Source: Begonia masoniana
Taxonomy: Eukaryota > Streptophyta > Magnoliopsida > Cucurbitales > Begoniaceae
DNA length: 64,000 nt
Reading direction: 5' to 3'
Assembly (NCBI GenBank): GCA_022432975.1
Contig: CM039505.1
Span: forward strand, 20,343,338 to 20,407,337
Shown here: in pieces, positions 10,149-21,508 of the stretch
Numbering within the stretch: position 1 is the stretch's first letter
How the letters are laid out: every line of letters starts with the position of its first letter
Position numbers and translations under genes: made by a program
The notes under the pieces: generated by a model
The model's database searches: none
Told to the model about the DNA's origin: nothing
What the model saw: only the letters and a program-made list of their open reading frames with translations

Positions 10149-11363
10149 TGGTAAGAGGTCAGCAAAGAGAGGCCAATGAGGATAGCAATGCCATTGCTCA
10201 GTTGACAGAGTTGGTTATGCGCCAATCTCGCCAGATCGAACAGCTGATGACTGCTAGAGAAGAGCAAGCGAATTCTAGTTCAAATGCAGCTCAAGATCAT
10301 GGTGGGGAGCGTTTTCACCGACTTCGACCCCCGACATTCAATGGTCGAGTTTCGGATCCTGTTTATGCTGAATAATGGATTTTGAAGATGGAAGACATGT
10401 TCAAGTATGCAAATGTTGAGGAAGGGGATAGGGTAACATATGCTGTTTTTCACTTGGAATTGGATACAAGGCATTGGTGGGACTCGATCCAGAACACCAT
10501 TAATACAGGAGCTATGACCTGAGAGATGTTTAAGACTGCTTTCTTTGACAAGTATTTCAATAGGACTGTTCGGGCCAACAAGAAGAAGGAGTTCATGAGT
10601 TTACGTCAGTTTGGCTCTGTGACGGATTACATATATAAGTTTGAGGCTTTATCTCGGTTTGCGCTCAAACTGATAGAACATGATGAGGATAAGATCCACC
10701 AATTTGTTCAAGGACTGAAACCGAGTCTGTATATGCGAGTAAAGACTGCTGGAATACATAAAATACCTTATGCCGAAGTGATAGCTAAGGCTCTAGAACT
10801 GGAAGAGGCTAAGATAACGACATATGCACAGCGTGAGCAGCCAAGGAAGTTCATTAAGGAGGCTCAGCCGCCACCACTGTCAGAACAAAGGATGGCAACC
10901 GCAACAGAACAGGGGACCACAACAACAACAGCAAGGTATCAAGAGACCCTTCAATCCAAATGATAATCAAGGAAAAGAAAAGCGACCATTAGCCCCTCTA
11001 TGCTCCAACTGCCAGAAGAACCACCATGGCGAGTGCAAGCTACACTCTTGCCGTTGCTACAGATGTGACAAGGTCGGACATGTAGTCAGAGACTGCCCCA
11101 TGCCACCAGACCCCAATCGAGCAAGAATAACACCCAGAGTCTTTGCTATGATGGAGGATGAAGATGCTGTGCAGCATACGGTCATAACAGGTACAATTAT
11201 GATCTGTGGTATTTCTGCTTACACACTTATAGACACGGGGGCCACCCACTCGTTTATAGCAACCCTGTTTGTCTGTAAGCATAAGTTAGGATACTTACCA
11301 GCTGATAGGCCTTATAGTGTCATGATACCGTCAGGGAAATCCTTACATTCTGAACAGATAGTG
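10149..11363 (+). pseudogene. gag: Gypsy 2 gag and start of protease (broken)
   Basis: The start at 10149 (MVRGQQREAN) matches the gag start of gypsy 3 (MVRGRDARDD), so I prefer it to the upstream ATG. Gag features are LRPPTFNGR, HWWDSI, FKTAFFDKYFNRTVR and KIHQFVQGLKP, then a Gln-rich hinge and a CCHC zinc knuckle CYRCDKVGHVVRDC (about 11058-11099). The protease active site LIDTGATHSFIA follows. Breaks are TAA 10373-10375 (Gln expected), TGA 10520-10522 (Trp expected) and a frameshift near 10900-10960. The protease is cut at 11363 by the solo LTR and resumes at 13890. Confidence 0.9.
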
Positions 11364-12302
11364 TGTAATACCCGGCTTGTACGAGATTTTATATTATAAT
11401 ATATATGTTGGCATTTTTGTAAATATGTCAAATCAGGTCCGTTTCACAAAAAGAAAGTGTCATTGCAATCCTAACGAATAATAAGAATTTTAAGGAATTT
11501 ACAAGAATTTCTGGAGTTATAACACTATATTCCGAGTAATTACCTTTATCGTAATGAAAAGGACGTTTTAGTAAAAATAGTAAACAAGGTCCGTTTTGCG
11601 AACGGACAGTTTTATTAAATCCCAAATAATAAGTTAGACATAATTGTGAAATAAGGAGATTTGATGAAACCGAATAGCTAGACGATTAACGAACCGAATG
11701 ACGAAGCTTATATAAAATCAAAGAAAATGGCGATTTGGTAAATTACCAATTCAAAATTATAAACCTAACCTAAATCTATTTCTCCCTCATTCTTTCTTCT
11801 TCTTCTCTGGAATCCACGAAACCAGAGAGCTTTCTCCCCCTCGGCCGCCGACGATTTTCCTCCGATTCGACCTCCGTTCGTTCCGTTTTCTTCACGATTT
11901 CTCCTCCTCTCGCAACCCTAGGTATGAATCTACGTTCTTGGAGCGTTTATTTCAATTTTTACGGAGTTACGGCATTAGGGTTTCGTTTAGGTTTTCGTTA
12001 AAAATCGATATTTAGGGTTCGAAATCAATAGGTTATCGTAGATTATGAATGTGTAGAATGTTTTGGACATTATTGGACGAAACTAGATTAATTTGTGAAA
12101 TTGTTCGATTTTGAGAAATTTCGAGATTTAGCGAAAAACTCGTAAATTGGATTTGAGTTGTCGAGCGTGTATTGCTCGATAAAAAAAATAGCTCGATGAA
12201 TTGGATTAAAGCTTTAGGAAATTTCTTTAGTTGAGGTTTTGTCAATTTGGACGTTTAGAAGCTTAAACTTGTTTTAACGTCGATCGTTTTAAATTACCCT
12301 AG

Positions 12303-12347
12303 GTGAACGACTCTCGCAGACAAAACTTGAAGTTCAGCGCGCTGAAG
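12303..12347 (+). promoter_or_regulatory. Putative 45-base leader mini-exon, solo LTR
   Basis: AAATTACCCTAG precedes it and CTGAAG|GTAAGTTCTCG follows. The gypsy 3 LTR has the same at 52553-52596 (44 bases). Splicing is inferred. Confidence 0.4.
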
Positions 12348-13394
12348 GTAAGTTCTCGTGACTTACTCTGACCGATTGGTCTACACCGTACTTCGATGTA
12401 GCGTCGAGGATCTTAGTGGATTGTTTGTTTTAGGTTGCTTTGGTTGGGTAGTTAGGTCTAAACGTTTTGTAGGTTATTTCCTTTACAGTCTTGATGGTAC
12501 GCATTCTTGTTTGTTTACATTTATATTGAACTGTTCATGCATCACGTATTTTAAACTAAGCCTGAAAATGAATTTCCGCACGATGTTTTCATAAAACCGT
12601 TGTGGCCCAGAAATTGGGGGCTATTGATCTATCGTGCGGGCCGATTAAGGGTCTGGCCGATACCACATCTCATGTACTATAATTAATGAACGTAATCTGT
12701 TATCTGGTCACGCGAGGTGCGGCTCAGGCACGGCTGTACGTGTTGTAAGCGTGTACCCCCCTCCTCTAACCGCACGGGGTAGTCCGACCGCTGGATGGGC
12801 CCCCTTCGGTTAGGGGGATGAGATCTCGGTGATATACTGTCTGTGACGCTCTGTATGTTATGCATGATTTCTGAACTCCATATGCACTGCACGCATCTGC
12901 ATTTACGTAGAATTTACTGAGCCTTTAGCTCATAGTGTGTCTGTATGGTATAGGTGACGTTTTAGGTGACATCGAGCCAGGTGAGGACGACGTTCCTCCT
13001 CCTGACATATGAGGCAGTTGACGGAGCATGGCCCGTGGGAGTGTGCTGAGTAGTCGAGGCGCTTTTTGACCCGTGGGGATGTGTATGTATTTTGAGGACT
13101 ATCACGATGTTTTTGGTTAAATGGTATAGATATTTTAGGGTGCTTGGTTCTGGTAGTGGATAGGTTTATATTCTATGGTTCAAAAGTTTTGGTAAATTGT
13201 ATATAGAAAATGTTTTGGTTTAAAGCTTTTATTTAATGTTATAGAAATGTTTTGAATGGTTTTAGGAACGTTACGGATATGCTCGGTTTTTAGAGCTATC
13301 CACGCAGTTGGATTTCGCAAAGTCCGCTGCAAGTTGATCGAGTTTAAATTATAAGGTAATTGTTGATAATTGGTGTGAAGTAGGTGAGGTTTGC

Positions 13395-13630
13395 TCTCTG
13401 GAATCGGATTCCAGAGAGTTGATTAAGTGTTTGCTCTCTGGAATTCCAGAGAGCACGTTATTCAGGTTGCCACTAGAAGATGAGGAGAATGATCGCAGGA
13501 GGCGATCGCTGCACTGCAGTGTGCAGCGATTGATCGCTGCAGCAATGCAGCGATCAATCGCTGCTCGCTGCAGCATGTGCAGCGAATACAGCGATCAGTC
13601 GCTGCATGCTGCAGCGACTGGTCGCTGCCC
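13395..13630. repeat. CTCTGGAATTCCAGAG and GCAGCGATCGCTGC hairpin cluster
   Basis: Two inverted repeats (CTCTCTGGAATCGGATTCCAGAGAG-type near 13395-13420 and a perfect GCTCTCTGGAATTCCAGAGAGC-type near 13432-13453) are followed by about ten overlapping GCAGCGATYRATCGCTGC-like palindromes. It lies 260-495 bases from the LTR 3' end, the same place as the cluster in gypsy 1 although the surrounding sequence is not alike. Confidence 0.8.
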
Positions 13631-13889
13631 CTGATTTTTGTCGACTGGACAGTTTTGCCCTCCCTTTAGTTAATTATTTTCTTTAATTGTTTTTATAGTT
13701 TTTAATTAATTTATTTAATTTGTTTTAAGTTGTTTTAAATGTTTTAAACATAGATTCTAATTCCGATTTCGATTCTGGTTTCGTTTTCGGTTTAGGTTCC
13801 GCCTAGAGTCTATTTAATGTATAGGGACAAAGTTTAAAAAAAAAAAAATATATGTACGGAAAAATGGGTACAGTACTAGGGGTGTTACA

Positions 13890-15545
13890 TAGTGAATGGT
13901 GACATTGTGTCCTTAGGAGATAAGAAGTTATATGTAGAACTGATTGTAATTGACATGAAGGGATATGAAGTTATATTACGAATGGATTGGTTATCCAGAC
14001 ACTATGCCACGATAAGTTGTAGATCTGGATTATTTGAGTTTCGAACCCCAAATGGAGATCGGTATACCTTCCAAGCTATCCCAAAAATAAGTAAAATACC
14101 GATTATATCCTCACTAGAGACTCAACGGATATTGAAAGATGGCTGTGAAAGTTACCTAACTAGTATAATGGATATTCGGGTGAAGAATAAGATAGAATTA
14201 CAAGATATTTTTATAGTCCGAGAGTTCCCTGAAGCATTCTTGGATGATTTGCCAGGATTACCACCTGATAGAGAAATAGAGTTTGTGATTGATACATATC
14301 CCAAGGCATTACCTGTGTCTAAGAATCCTTACCGTATAGCACCTGTTGAATTAAAGGAATTAAAAGTCCAACTACAGGAATTAGTAGATAAGGGATTTAT
14401 ACGCTCTAGTAGTTCTCCCTGGGGTGCACCTGTTTTATTCGTTAAGAAGAAAGATGGTTCCCTTAGAATGTGCATTGACTACAGAGAGCTAAATAAGTTG
14501 ACAATTAAGAATAAATATCCTTTACCCCGAATTGATGATTTGTTTGACCAGTTACAAGGAGCTAAGGTATTTTCGAAGATTGACTTACGTTCGGGTTATT
14601 ACCGACTAAAAGTTAAGGAGGGGGACATACCAAAGACAGCATTCAGAACCCGATATGGACATTATGAATTTCTTGTAATGTCGTTTGGTTTGACAAATGC
14701 ACCCGGAGCTTTTATGGACTTGATGAATCGAGTGTTTCGTGAGTACTTGGACAAGTTTGTAATTGTGTTTATAGATGACATCCTTATATACTCACAGACT
14801 GAAGCTGACCATGCAGAGCATCTAAGAATAGTTTTGACGACATTAAAACAGCAACAACTTTATGCCAAGTTGTCTAAGTGTGAGTTCTGGCTGGATAAGG
14901 TCAACTTTTTAGGCCATGTCATTTCTGCTGAGGGCATATTAGTAGATCCAACCAAGATTCAGGCTGTTAAGGATTGGCCACAGCCAAAGAATGTCAGTGA
15001 AGTCCGTAGTTTCCTTGGTTTGGCAGGTTATTATAGAAAGTTCATTAAGGGATTCTCTATGATAGCTAAGCCTTTAACTAATCTAACAAAGAAGGACACC
15101 AAGTACTCTTGGACTGAAGCTTGTGAAGAAAGCTTCCAAACACTTAAGCTGAAGTTGACGACAGCCTCGCTACTGACTCTACCAACCGAGGAAGGAAAGT
15201 TTAGTGTCTACTGTGATGCATCCAAAGTTGGACTGGGATGTGTTTTGATGCAAGAAGGAAAGGTCGTGGCGTATGCCTCTAGGCAGCTGAAGAGTTATGA
15301 ACAGAATTACCCCACTCACGATTTAGAGCTAGCCGCAGTTGTTTTTGCATTAAAGATCTGGAGATACTATTTATATGGTCGACAGTGCGAAGTGTTTTCT
15401 GACCATAAAAGCCTGAAGTACCTATTCACCCAAAAGGAATTAAACATGAGACAAAGACGTTGGTTGGAATTTGTTAAAGATTATGACCTTGAGATTAAAT
15501 ATCACCCGGGTAAGGCTAATGCTGTAGCCGATGCTTTAAGCAGGA
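13890..15545 (+). pseudogene. pol: Gypsy 2 protease end, reverse transcriptase and RNase H
   Basis: After the solo LTR the frame resumes with the protease C-terminal half ([19 protein letters not shown]), the [15 protein letters not shown] linker, and the [37 protein letters not shown], the catalytic [10 protein letters not shown] (about 14767-14796), KCEFW and FLGHVIS. RNase H follows with [30 protein letters not shown] and a [11 protein letters not shown] end. The stretch is open with no stop. RT and RNase H catalytic acids are present. It is the best preserved coding block in the window but is cut from gag by the solo LTR. Confidence 0.93.
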
Positions 15546-17099
15546 TGTCTAAGACAATGCAGCCCGCTGTATCAACCATGTCTGTACCATTATGGAAGGA
15601 AGTTCAGCAGTTCGAGTTGGAAATAATTCCTGAGTTGTCAAATTTACTTGCTGATTTAACCTTTCGACCAACTATTTTGGATAAGATCAAAGAGGCACAA
15701 CAGAAGGATTCAAAGGAGAATAATAGTATGACGAGTAAGTTAAAGGACGCCTCCTCTGATTTCAGTCTCTCCAATGATGGTATTCTGAAGTTTAGGAATC
15801 GATGGTACATTCCTAGTGATAAGGAATTGCATGAGTTGATCTTGGTTGAGGCTCACTCATCTTCTTTCTCTATACACCCTGGTAACACTAAGATGTATCG
15901 GGATTTAAGGTTACATTATTGGTGGCCAAATATGAAGAGGGATGTTGCAGGTATGTGGAGTCATGCCTTGTATGCCAACAAGTTAAAGCAGAGCACCAAC
16001 GCCCAGGAGGTACCCTTCAACCCTTATCGATCCCCGAATGGAAATGGGAAAACATTGCCATGGACTTTGTTGTTAGATTACCTAAGACAACTAAAGGTCA
16101 TGATAGCTTCTGGGTTGTGGTTGACAGATTGACAAAGTCAGCTCACTTCCTACCCGCGAAGACAACATATACGATGGACCAGATTGCTAATCTGTATGTT
16201 CAAGAAATTATCAGATTGCATGGGATTTCGGTATCTATAGTCTCTGACCGTGATCCCAGGTTCACCTCAAGATTCTGGCAGAGTCTTCAGAGCACATTAG
16301 GATCGAAGTTATTTTTCAGCACTGCTTTTCACCCAAAAACCGATGGACAATCTAAGCGGACGATTCAGATACTCGAGGATATGTTGAGAGCATGTGTGCT
16401 AGATTTCCAGACATCTTGAGGTTGACATTTGCCCTTAATTGAATTCTCCTACAACAATAGTTACCAGTCCTCTATCGGTATGGCACCTTACGAGGCGTTG
16501 TATGGTAGGAAATGTAGATCACCCTTGTACTGGGATGAAGTTGGTGAAGCAAAACTCCTTGGACCCGAGATTTTGCAGCAGATGTCAGATAAGATTGCCA
16601 TTATTAGGAGGAGAATGGTGACTGCACAAAGCCGACAGAAGAGTTATGCAGACCAAAGAAGGAGAGACCTTGAGTTTGTTGTTGGAGACGAAGTTTTCTT
16701 AAAGATTTCACCATTTAAGGGAGTTTTATGATTTGGTAAGAAGGGAAAGCTTAATCCGCAATTTATTGGACCATTCCCCGTCTTAGCTAGGATTGGCAGT
16801 ACAGCTTATAAACTGCAATTGCCTCCATCACTGGAAAAGGTACATAACGTCTTTCATGTGTCAATGTTAAGGAAATGCATACGTGATCCAGCACATGTTG
16901 TTGAACCAACTGAAATCGATATCGAGCCGACTCTAGAGTATGAAGAGAAACCAGTAAGGATTATGGAATCTGCGGTAAAGACTCTTCGAAATAAAGAAAT
17001 TCCACTGGTGAAAGTCTTATGGATGAATCAAGGCATCGAAGAAGCTACTTGAGAGCGACAGCAGGACATGTTGGACAAGTATCCAGAACTCTTTACTTG
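15546..17099 (+). pseudogene. pol: Gypsy 2 integrase with chromodomain-like tail (broken)
   Basis: The order is [18 protein letters not shown] (zinc-binding region), a frameshift near 15945, then [17 protein letters not shown], the core with [25 protein letters not shown] and a TDGQSKRTIQ segment (usual E of the third catalytic site; TDGQSER reads TDGQSKR here), GMAPYEALYGRKCRSPLYW, HNVFHVSMLRKC and LRNKEIPLVKVLW at the C-terminus. Stops at 16417, 16423, 16729 and 17050 replace expected Arg or Trp, all one transition away. The tail matches Tekay/Del chromodomain-type C-termini by inference. Confidence 0.9.
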
Positions 17100-17128
17100 A
17101 TCAATTTTCGGGGATGAAAATTTTGTTT

Positions 17129-17141
17129 AAAGAGGGGTGGA
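17129..17141 (+). promoter_or_regulatory. Gypsy 2 polypurine tract
   Basis: AAAGAGGGGTGGA ends immediately before the 3' LTR start TGTAACACC at 17142. Confidence 0.85.
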
Positions 17142-19665
17142 TGTAACACCCGACAATCTCTGCCAGGTGATTTTCTTAACGGAATTAACTGTCACCTTTA
17201 TTATTAATACTTGAATTTAATTTTAATGGCAAAATTTATTTGATTTCTAATTTTGGGGTGGTAAAATGGTAATTAGGAAGAATCTTATTAATATAAATAG
17301 AAAATAGAAACCTTAAACCTCATTTAAACCCCATTGTAGCCGACATTCTCTCTCGGCGATTCCCGTGCTTCCAGAGCTTTTTCTCTGCTGGCGATTCCCT
17401 CTTTGGCGATCAATTTCTCCAGCCTCCACTCCGATAACCTACATTCGGGGTAAGATTTAGTCAATGTAGTTGCCGTATAGTTGTTTGGAACTCTGTTTTC
17501 AACTAGAACCCAATGTTTCGAGATTCTTCAATGGTCGGATAATAGGAACATTTTTATCGGTGTTTGGTAATGGCATTTTCGAATCGATTCTGGGAATTTA
17601 ATATAACCGACCCTGATTAATCGTTAGTTGAACCTAGCTGTTTTGGTTTTGGATTTCAGACTGCACACAGAGAAATAGACTAAGGGATTCGGGAATGACT
17701 TTAGTTATTAGATTATAGGATGATTTGTGATTAGGACTATTAGGATTTTTATTTTAACTACTACAATGTAATGTTTTAGGTGAAGAAGTCCGAATAAAAG
17801 GAGCTCAAGTTGCTAAGGAAACCAGGTAAGTGAATGTGTAGGATTCCCGGCCATTAAAGCCCTACATCATAAGGATGCTAGGTAGAAATTGATACGATGA
17901 CTAGAAGTTATATAAGCTATTGTCTGTTACTTATGTTAATGTTTTTTTTAAGTTAGTAAGATGGTTTGTACTCGGATGATTTATGGGTATTTGAGAACTG
18001 TGTTATGTGATGTTCTGTTAGAGTCTATGAAGTCAACTGTCTAGTATGATAATTTTCATGGTCTGATGATTTAAGAACATTCATGTCATGCATCATGATT
18101 TACTCCTCAAGCATTTGAAAATGATTTATGAGCATGTTATCCCCATGAACAAGATATGAGAATGAATATGAAAACGATCTCATACAACATGATTAAGTGA
18201 GGGTTGGGGGCGGGTTGACACATGCCACAGTCCAAAGAGGGACCATGAAAATGACCCGAAAGGGAATATGATCAAAATCACTGTCAACCCCCCTTTTACG
18301 GCACAACTCCTCCCTTAATCCATATGATTCAAACGATGAACAGAAACAAGAATGATAAATGATCATGAACATGTTTTCTCTCAACTGTACATTCATGAAT
18401 ACATGTTAGTTTGCATTCCTTACTAAGCATTAGGCTTATAGTTTAAACCTTATGATGTAGGTGACAAGTTTTCAGGTGAGGATCTCAAAGTTAATGAGGA
18501 TGTTTAAGCTCGATTGCTAGAAGGTGCTCAGGGTGGAGATTTGTGGCTGACAGGCGATATTGACCAGTGGTTATGCTCACATTAAATTAGTAAGGTTTAT
18601 GAAAGACTGAAGTCTGTGTAGGATGAGATTTCTTTTTATAACATTGGGATGTTGGGATTTGTCTATTTGATCTCTGGGTTCGAGGAATGATTTAAGTTTA
18701 TAGAATGATCTGCTTAATTAAGTCTTCCGCTTCACGTATCCTGAATGAGTCTATGATTTTTATTTATTTGAGGTTTATGCCTATAAAGTTGAAATCTATG
18801 AGAGTCGGGGTATTTTTTCCGTTGGTTGAAGTTGCTTGATGGTTATCATGTTGTACTGCTGAGTAATAGAAGTCGGATGAGTGTATCATCCGGCTGACAT
18901 CATCGGCGGATGTCGAATGATAGAAGTTGAACGATTGAGTCTTCCGGCTGATGTCATCGGATAATGTCGAGTGTTTACTCACCGGATGATGCAAGTAAAG
19001 TACTTAGTCGTTTGTTCACCGGATGATGTCTCCTGTTCGATGAGGTAAGAGAGTCACGTGCATTGAACATGTCTACCGGATGATGCCTTTGATGGATGAA
19101 GACATCAACCGGCTGACGTCATCGGTGGATGGTGAATGATTGTTGATCACCGGGTGATGTAGGTGTTTTCTTTACCGGATGATATAAGTAACGTTTTGTC
19201 GTTTAGTGACCGGGCGATGTAGGTGTTTTCTTTACCGGATGATATAAGTAACGTTTTGTCGTTTAGTGACCGGGCGATGTAGGTGTTTTTTTTACCGGAT
19301 GATATAAGTAACGTGTTGTTGTTTAGTGACCGGGCGATGTAGGTGTTTTCTTTACCGGATGATATAAGTAACGTCTTGTCGTTTAGTGACCGGGCGATGT
19401 AGGTGTTTTCTTTACCGGATGATATATGTAATGTTTTGTCGTTTAGTGACCGGGCGATGTTTTAATTAGACACGTGAAATGCCCGTGTCCGCCGGCAGAT
19501 GTGTAATGTATTTCGTCGCTGGGCGATGCCTAATTAATCGCGTGTGATGTCTTGAATTAAGTTATGATTAAAAAAAAAAATAAGGAGAGAACAAAGGAAT
19601 GTAAGGATATATGGTCAATCCTAAAAGAGTCATGGTTTGGTCTCGGCCCTACTAAGGTCTTTACA
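17142..19665 (+). repeat. Gypsy 2 3' LTR
   Basis: This 2524-base LTR starts TGTAACACCCGACAATC and ends AAGGTCTTTACA. It keeps the unmutated LTR start, the donor-like GGGGTAAGATTT (17450) and the mini-exon 17780-17825. The array is short (19150-19449). The target duplication CTTCC follows at 19666-19670. Confidence 0.94.
19150..19449 (+). repeat. 60-base tandem array, 5 units
   Basis: Five head-to-tail units of the same 60-base repeat as 8021-9820 with a few substitutions between them, followed by a partial unit and a segment (TTAATTAGACACGTG...) missing from the other LTR. Confidence 0.95.
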
Positions 19666-19670
19666 CTTCC

Positions 19671-19735
19671 TCAACATAGAGACATGGAAGACATCATGTA
19701 CACCTTCCATAGACAACGGTAACTGAAGCTTGTAT
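19671..19735 (-). pseudogene. pol: Gypsy 1 integrase fragment (YKLQLP..HVSMLRKC)
   Basis: A short minus-strand piece reading YKLQLPLSMEGVHDVFHVSM lies between the Cassandra end at 19736 and the gypsy 2 target site. It belongs to the integrase C-terminal region of gypsy 1 and is continued at 6012-5784. About 45 bases of gypsy 1 expected between this and the block at 20318 are missing, so the Cassandra event involved a deletion. Confidence 0.85.
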
Positions 19736-20317
19736 TGTAACGACCCCTTTCCCAGCAAGATATTGTCCGCTTTGGGGATTGGACCGTAGCACAATATCCT
19801 CTCCTCACGGCTTTGTTTGGCGAGAACTTCCCAGAAGGTCACCCAACCTGGAATTGCTCTCGCCAAAGCACTTTTAACTTCGGAGTTCTTATGGGATCCG
19901 TTGCCAATCGTGCTGCAAAACGCGTCTTGCTATCTTGGGAGAGTCTATTTACATATGTTTCATTTTCATGTACTTTCCCAAGCGATGTGGGATTGTGACA
20001 ACCCTCTCTTTACGACCCAGGATTCACCTATACTCGAGTCCGGGATTCGCCTACACTCGGCTTAGGTCCCGAGGTTTGCCCAGCAACCCGAGGTTTGCCC
20101 CGCAGTCGTACACATACGTTCACATTCGGGTCATCACAATTACCCCCCTCAGGGGCCCAACGTCCTCGTTGGCCATATTTTCGGTTGGGTACAGGCTCTG
20201 ATACCATTTGTAACGACCCCTTTCCCAGCAAGATATTGTCCGCTTTGGGGATTTGGCCGTAGCACAATATCCTCCCCTCACGGCTTTGTTTGGCGAGAAC
20301 TTCCCAAAAGGTCACCC
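19736..20317 (-). mobile_element. Cassandra TRIM, one LTR truncated
   Basis: The left LTR (19736-20138, 403 bases) and the first 109 bases of the second copy (20209-20317) flank a 70-base internal region. That internal region carries, on the minus strand, a TGGTATCAGAGCC primer site next to the LTR and a CCTGAGGGGGGTAAT polypurine tract. The minus strand of the LTR at about 19818-19900 matches plant 5S rRNA, including CGGATCCCATAAGAACTCC and a GGTTGGGTGACCTTCTGGGAAG-like box C. The 5S-like LTR is the defining trait of Cassandra. It is inserted in gypsy 1 integrase; the second LTR lost its far part together with gypsy 1 bases. Confidence 0.88.
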
Positions 20318-21508
20318 TTTGAATGGCGGATTCAACTTCCCCCTTCTTCCAAATCGAACCACGCCTTTGAACGGCGAAACCTTTAAAAACACTTCGTCAA
20401 CAACAACAAACTCTAGACTTCGTCTTCTCCGATCAGCATAGCACTTTTGGCGACTCTGTGCAGTTTCCATCCTCTACCTGATCAAAGCAACCTTCTCAGA
20501 CAATTGTTGTAAAATTTCAGGGCCAATCAATTTAGCTTCGCCAACCTCATCCCAATACAGTGGCGATCTGCAATTTCTACCATACAACGCTTCGTACGGA
20601 GCCATTCCAATCGTGGACTAATAACTGTTGTTATATGCAAACTCAACCAAAGGTAAATACCGGCTCCGTGATGCTTGAAACTCTAGTACGCATGCTCTCA
20701 GCATGTTCTCAAGTATCTGAATCGTCCTTTCAGATTGTCCGTCGGTCTGTGGCTGGAATGCCGTGCTAAAAGTTAACTTAGTACCCATGGCGCTTTGTAA
20801 TCCTTTCCAAAATCTTGGAGTAAACCTGGGGTCCCGATCCGAAACAATCGACACAGGAACCCCGTGTAACCTTATGATCTCATGAACATACAGTAAAGCG
20901 AACTGATTCATTGTAAAAGTCATTTTAACTGGAAGGAAATGAGCCGTCTTCGTCAATCTATCCACTCCGACCCATATACTGTCATGCCCTTTTATTGTCC
21001 TTGGTAATCCGACTACGAAGTCCATTGCAATCTGATCCCACTTCCACTCGAGAATCGGTAGTGGATGCAACATCCCACCTGGTCTTTGGTGCTCTGCTTT
21101 CACTTGCTGGCATACTAGGCAAGACTGTACGTAATCGGCCACATCACGCTTCATGTTTGGCCACCAATAGTGCATTTTCAGATCTCTGTACATCTTGGTG
21201 TTACCCGGATGCACTAAGAATGACGATGAATGTGCCTCTACCATGATCAACTTTCTTAACTCCACATCCTTCGGAACATACCAACGGTCCCGAAATCTCA
21301 GAATGCCATCTTCCGAGTAACTGAATTCAGAAGACGTATCAGATAACTTGGCTACAATAGTATCCCTTTCATTCGTGTCTAATTGTTGAGCCTCTTTAAT
21401 TCTGTCCAATAGAGTAGGCCGTATTGTCAAGTCTGCAAGTAGGGTCAAAAGCTCAGAAACCACCTCTAAATCTAGCTTCTGAATCTCATTCCTCAAAGAA
21501 GCTGGCAT
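20318..21508 (-). pseudogene. pol: Gypsy 1 integrase (broken)
   Basis: Minus-strand order: linker, [62 protein letters not shown], and TDGQSERTIQ with the third catalytic acid intact, then FAYNNSY. TAG at 20618-20620 replaces an expected Gln, and beyond it the same frame continues (GMAPYEALYG, SPLYWDEVGEAKL) to a second TAG at 20474-20476 and on to about 20318, where the Cassandra truncation joins. A frameshift near 21500 separates it from RNase H. The catalytic triad is present but the reading frame is not continuous. Confidence 0.9.

Larger units (their letters stand above)
11364..13889 (+). mobile_element. Solo LTR of the gypsy 3 family, inside gypsy 2
   Basis: It starts TGTAATACCCGGCTTGT and ends CTAGGGGTGTTACA, with target duplication TAGTG at 11359-11363 and 13890-13894. 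Sequence and order match the gypsy 3 LTR at 50965-53517 read on the minus strand. No internal domain, primer site or second LTR is present, so it arose by LTR-LTR recombination. It holds a donor-like CCCTAG|GTATG (exon end 11921), mini-exon 12303-12347, an acceptor before 12954, and the hairpin cluster at 13395-13630. It interrupts the gypsy 2 protease. Confidence 0.95.
6013..19665 (+). mobile_element. Gypsy 2: plus-strand gypsy element nested in gypsy 1
   Basis: It starts TGAAACACCCGACAG (the partner LTR keeps TGTAACACCCGAC) and ends GTCTTTACA; it is flanked by CTTCC at 6008-6012 and 19666-19670. It has LTRs at 6013-9985 and 17142-19665, primer site, gag, protease, RT, RNase H, integrase and a chromodomain-like tail in gypsy order. 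The target was the gypsy 1 integrase C-terminus, right after the HVSMLRKC motif. A solo LTR of the gypsy 3 family (11364-13889) splits its protease. The LTRs differ greatly in length because of a tandem array. All main frames carry stops, so it is not autonomous now. Confidence 0.95.
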
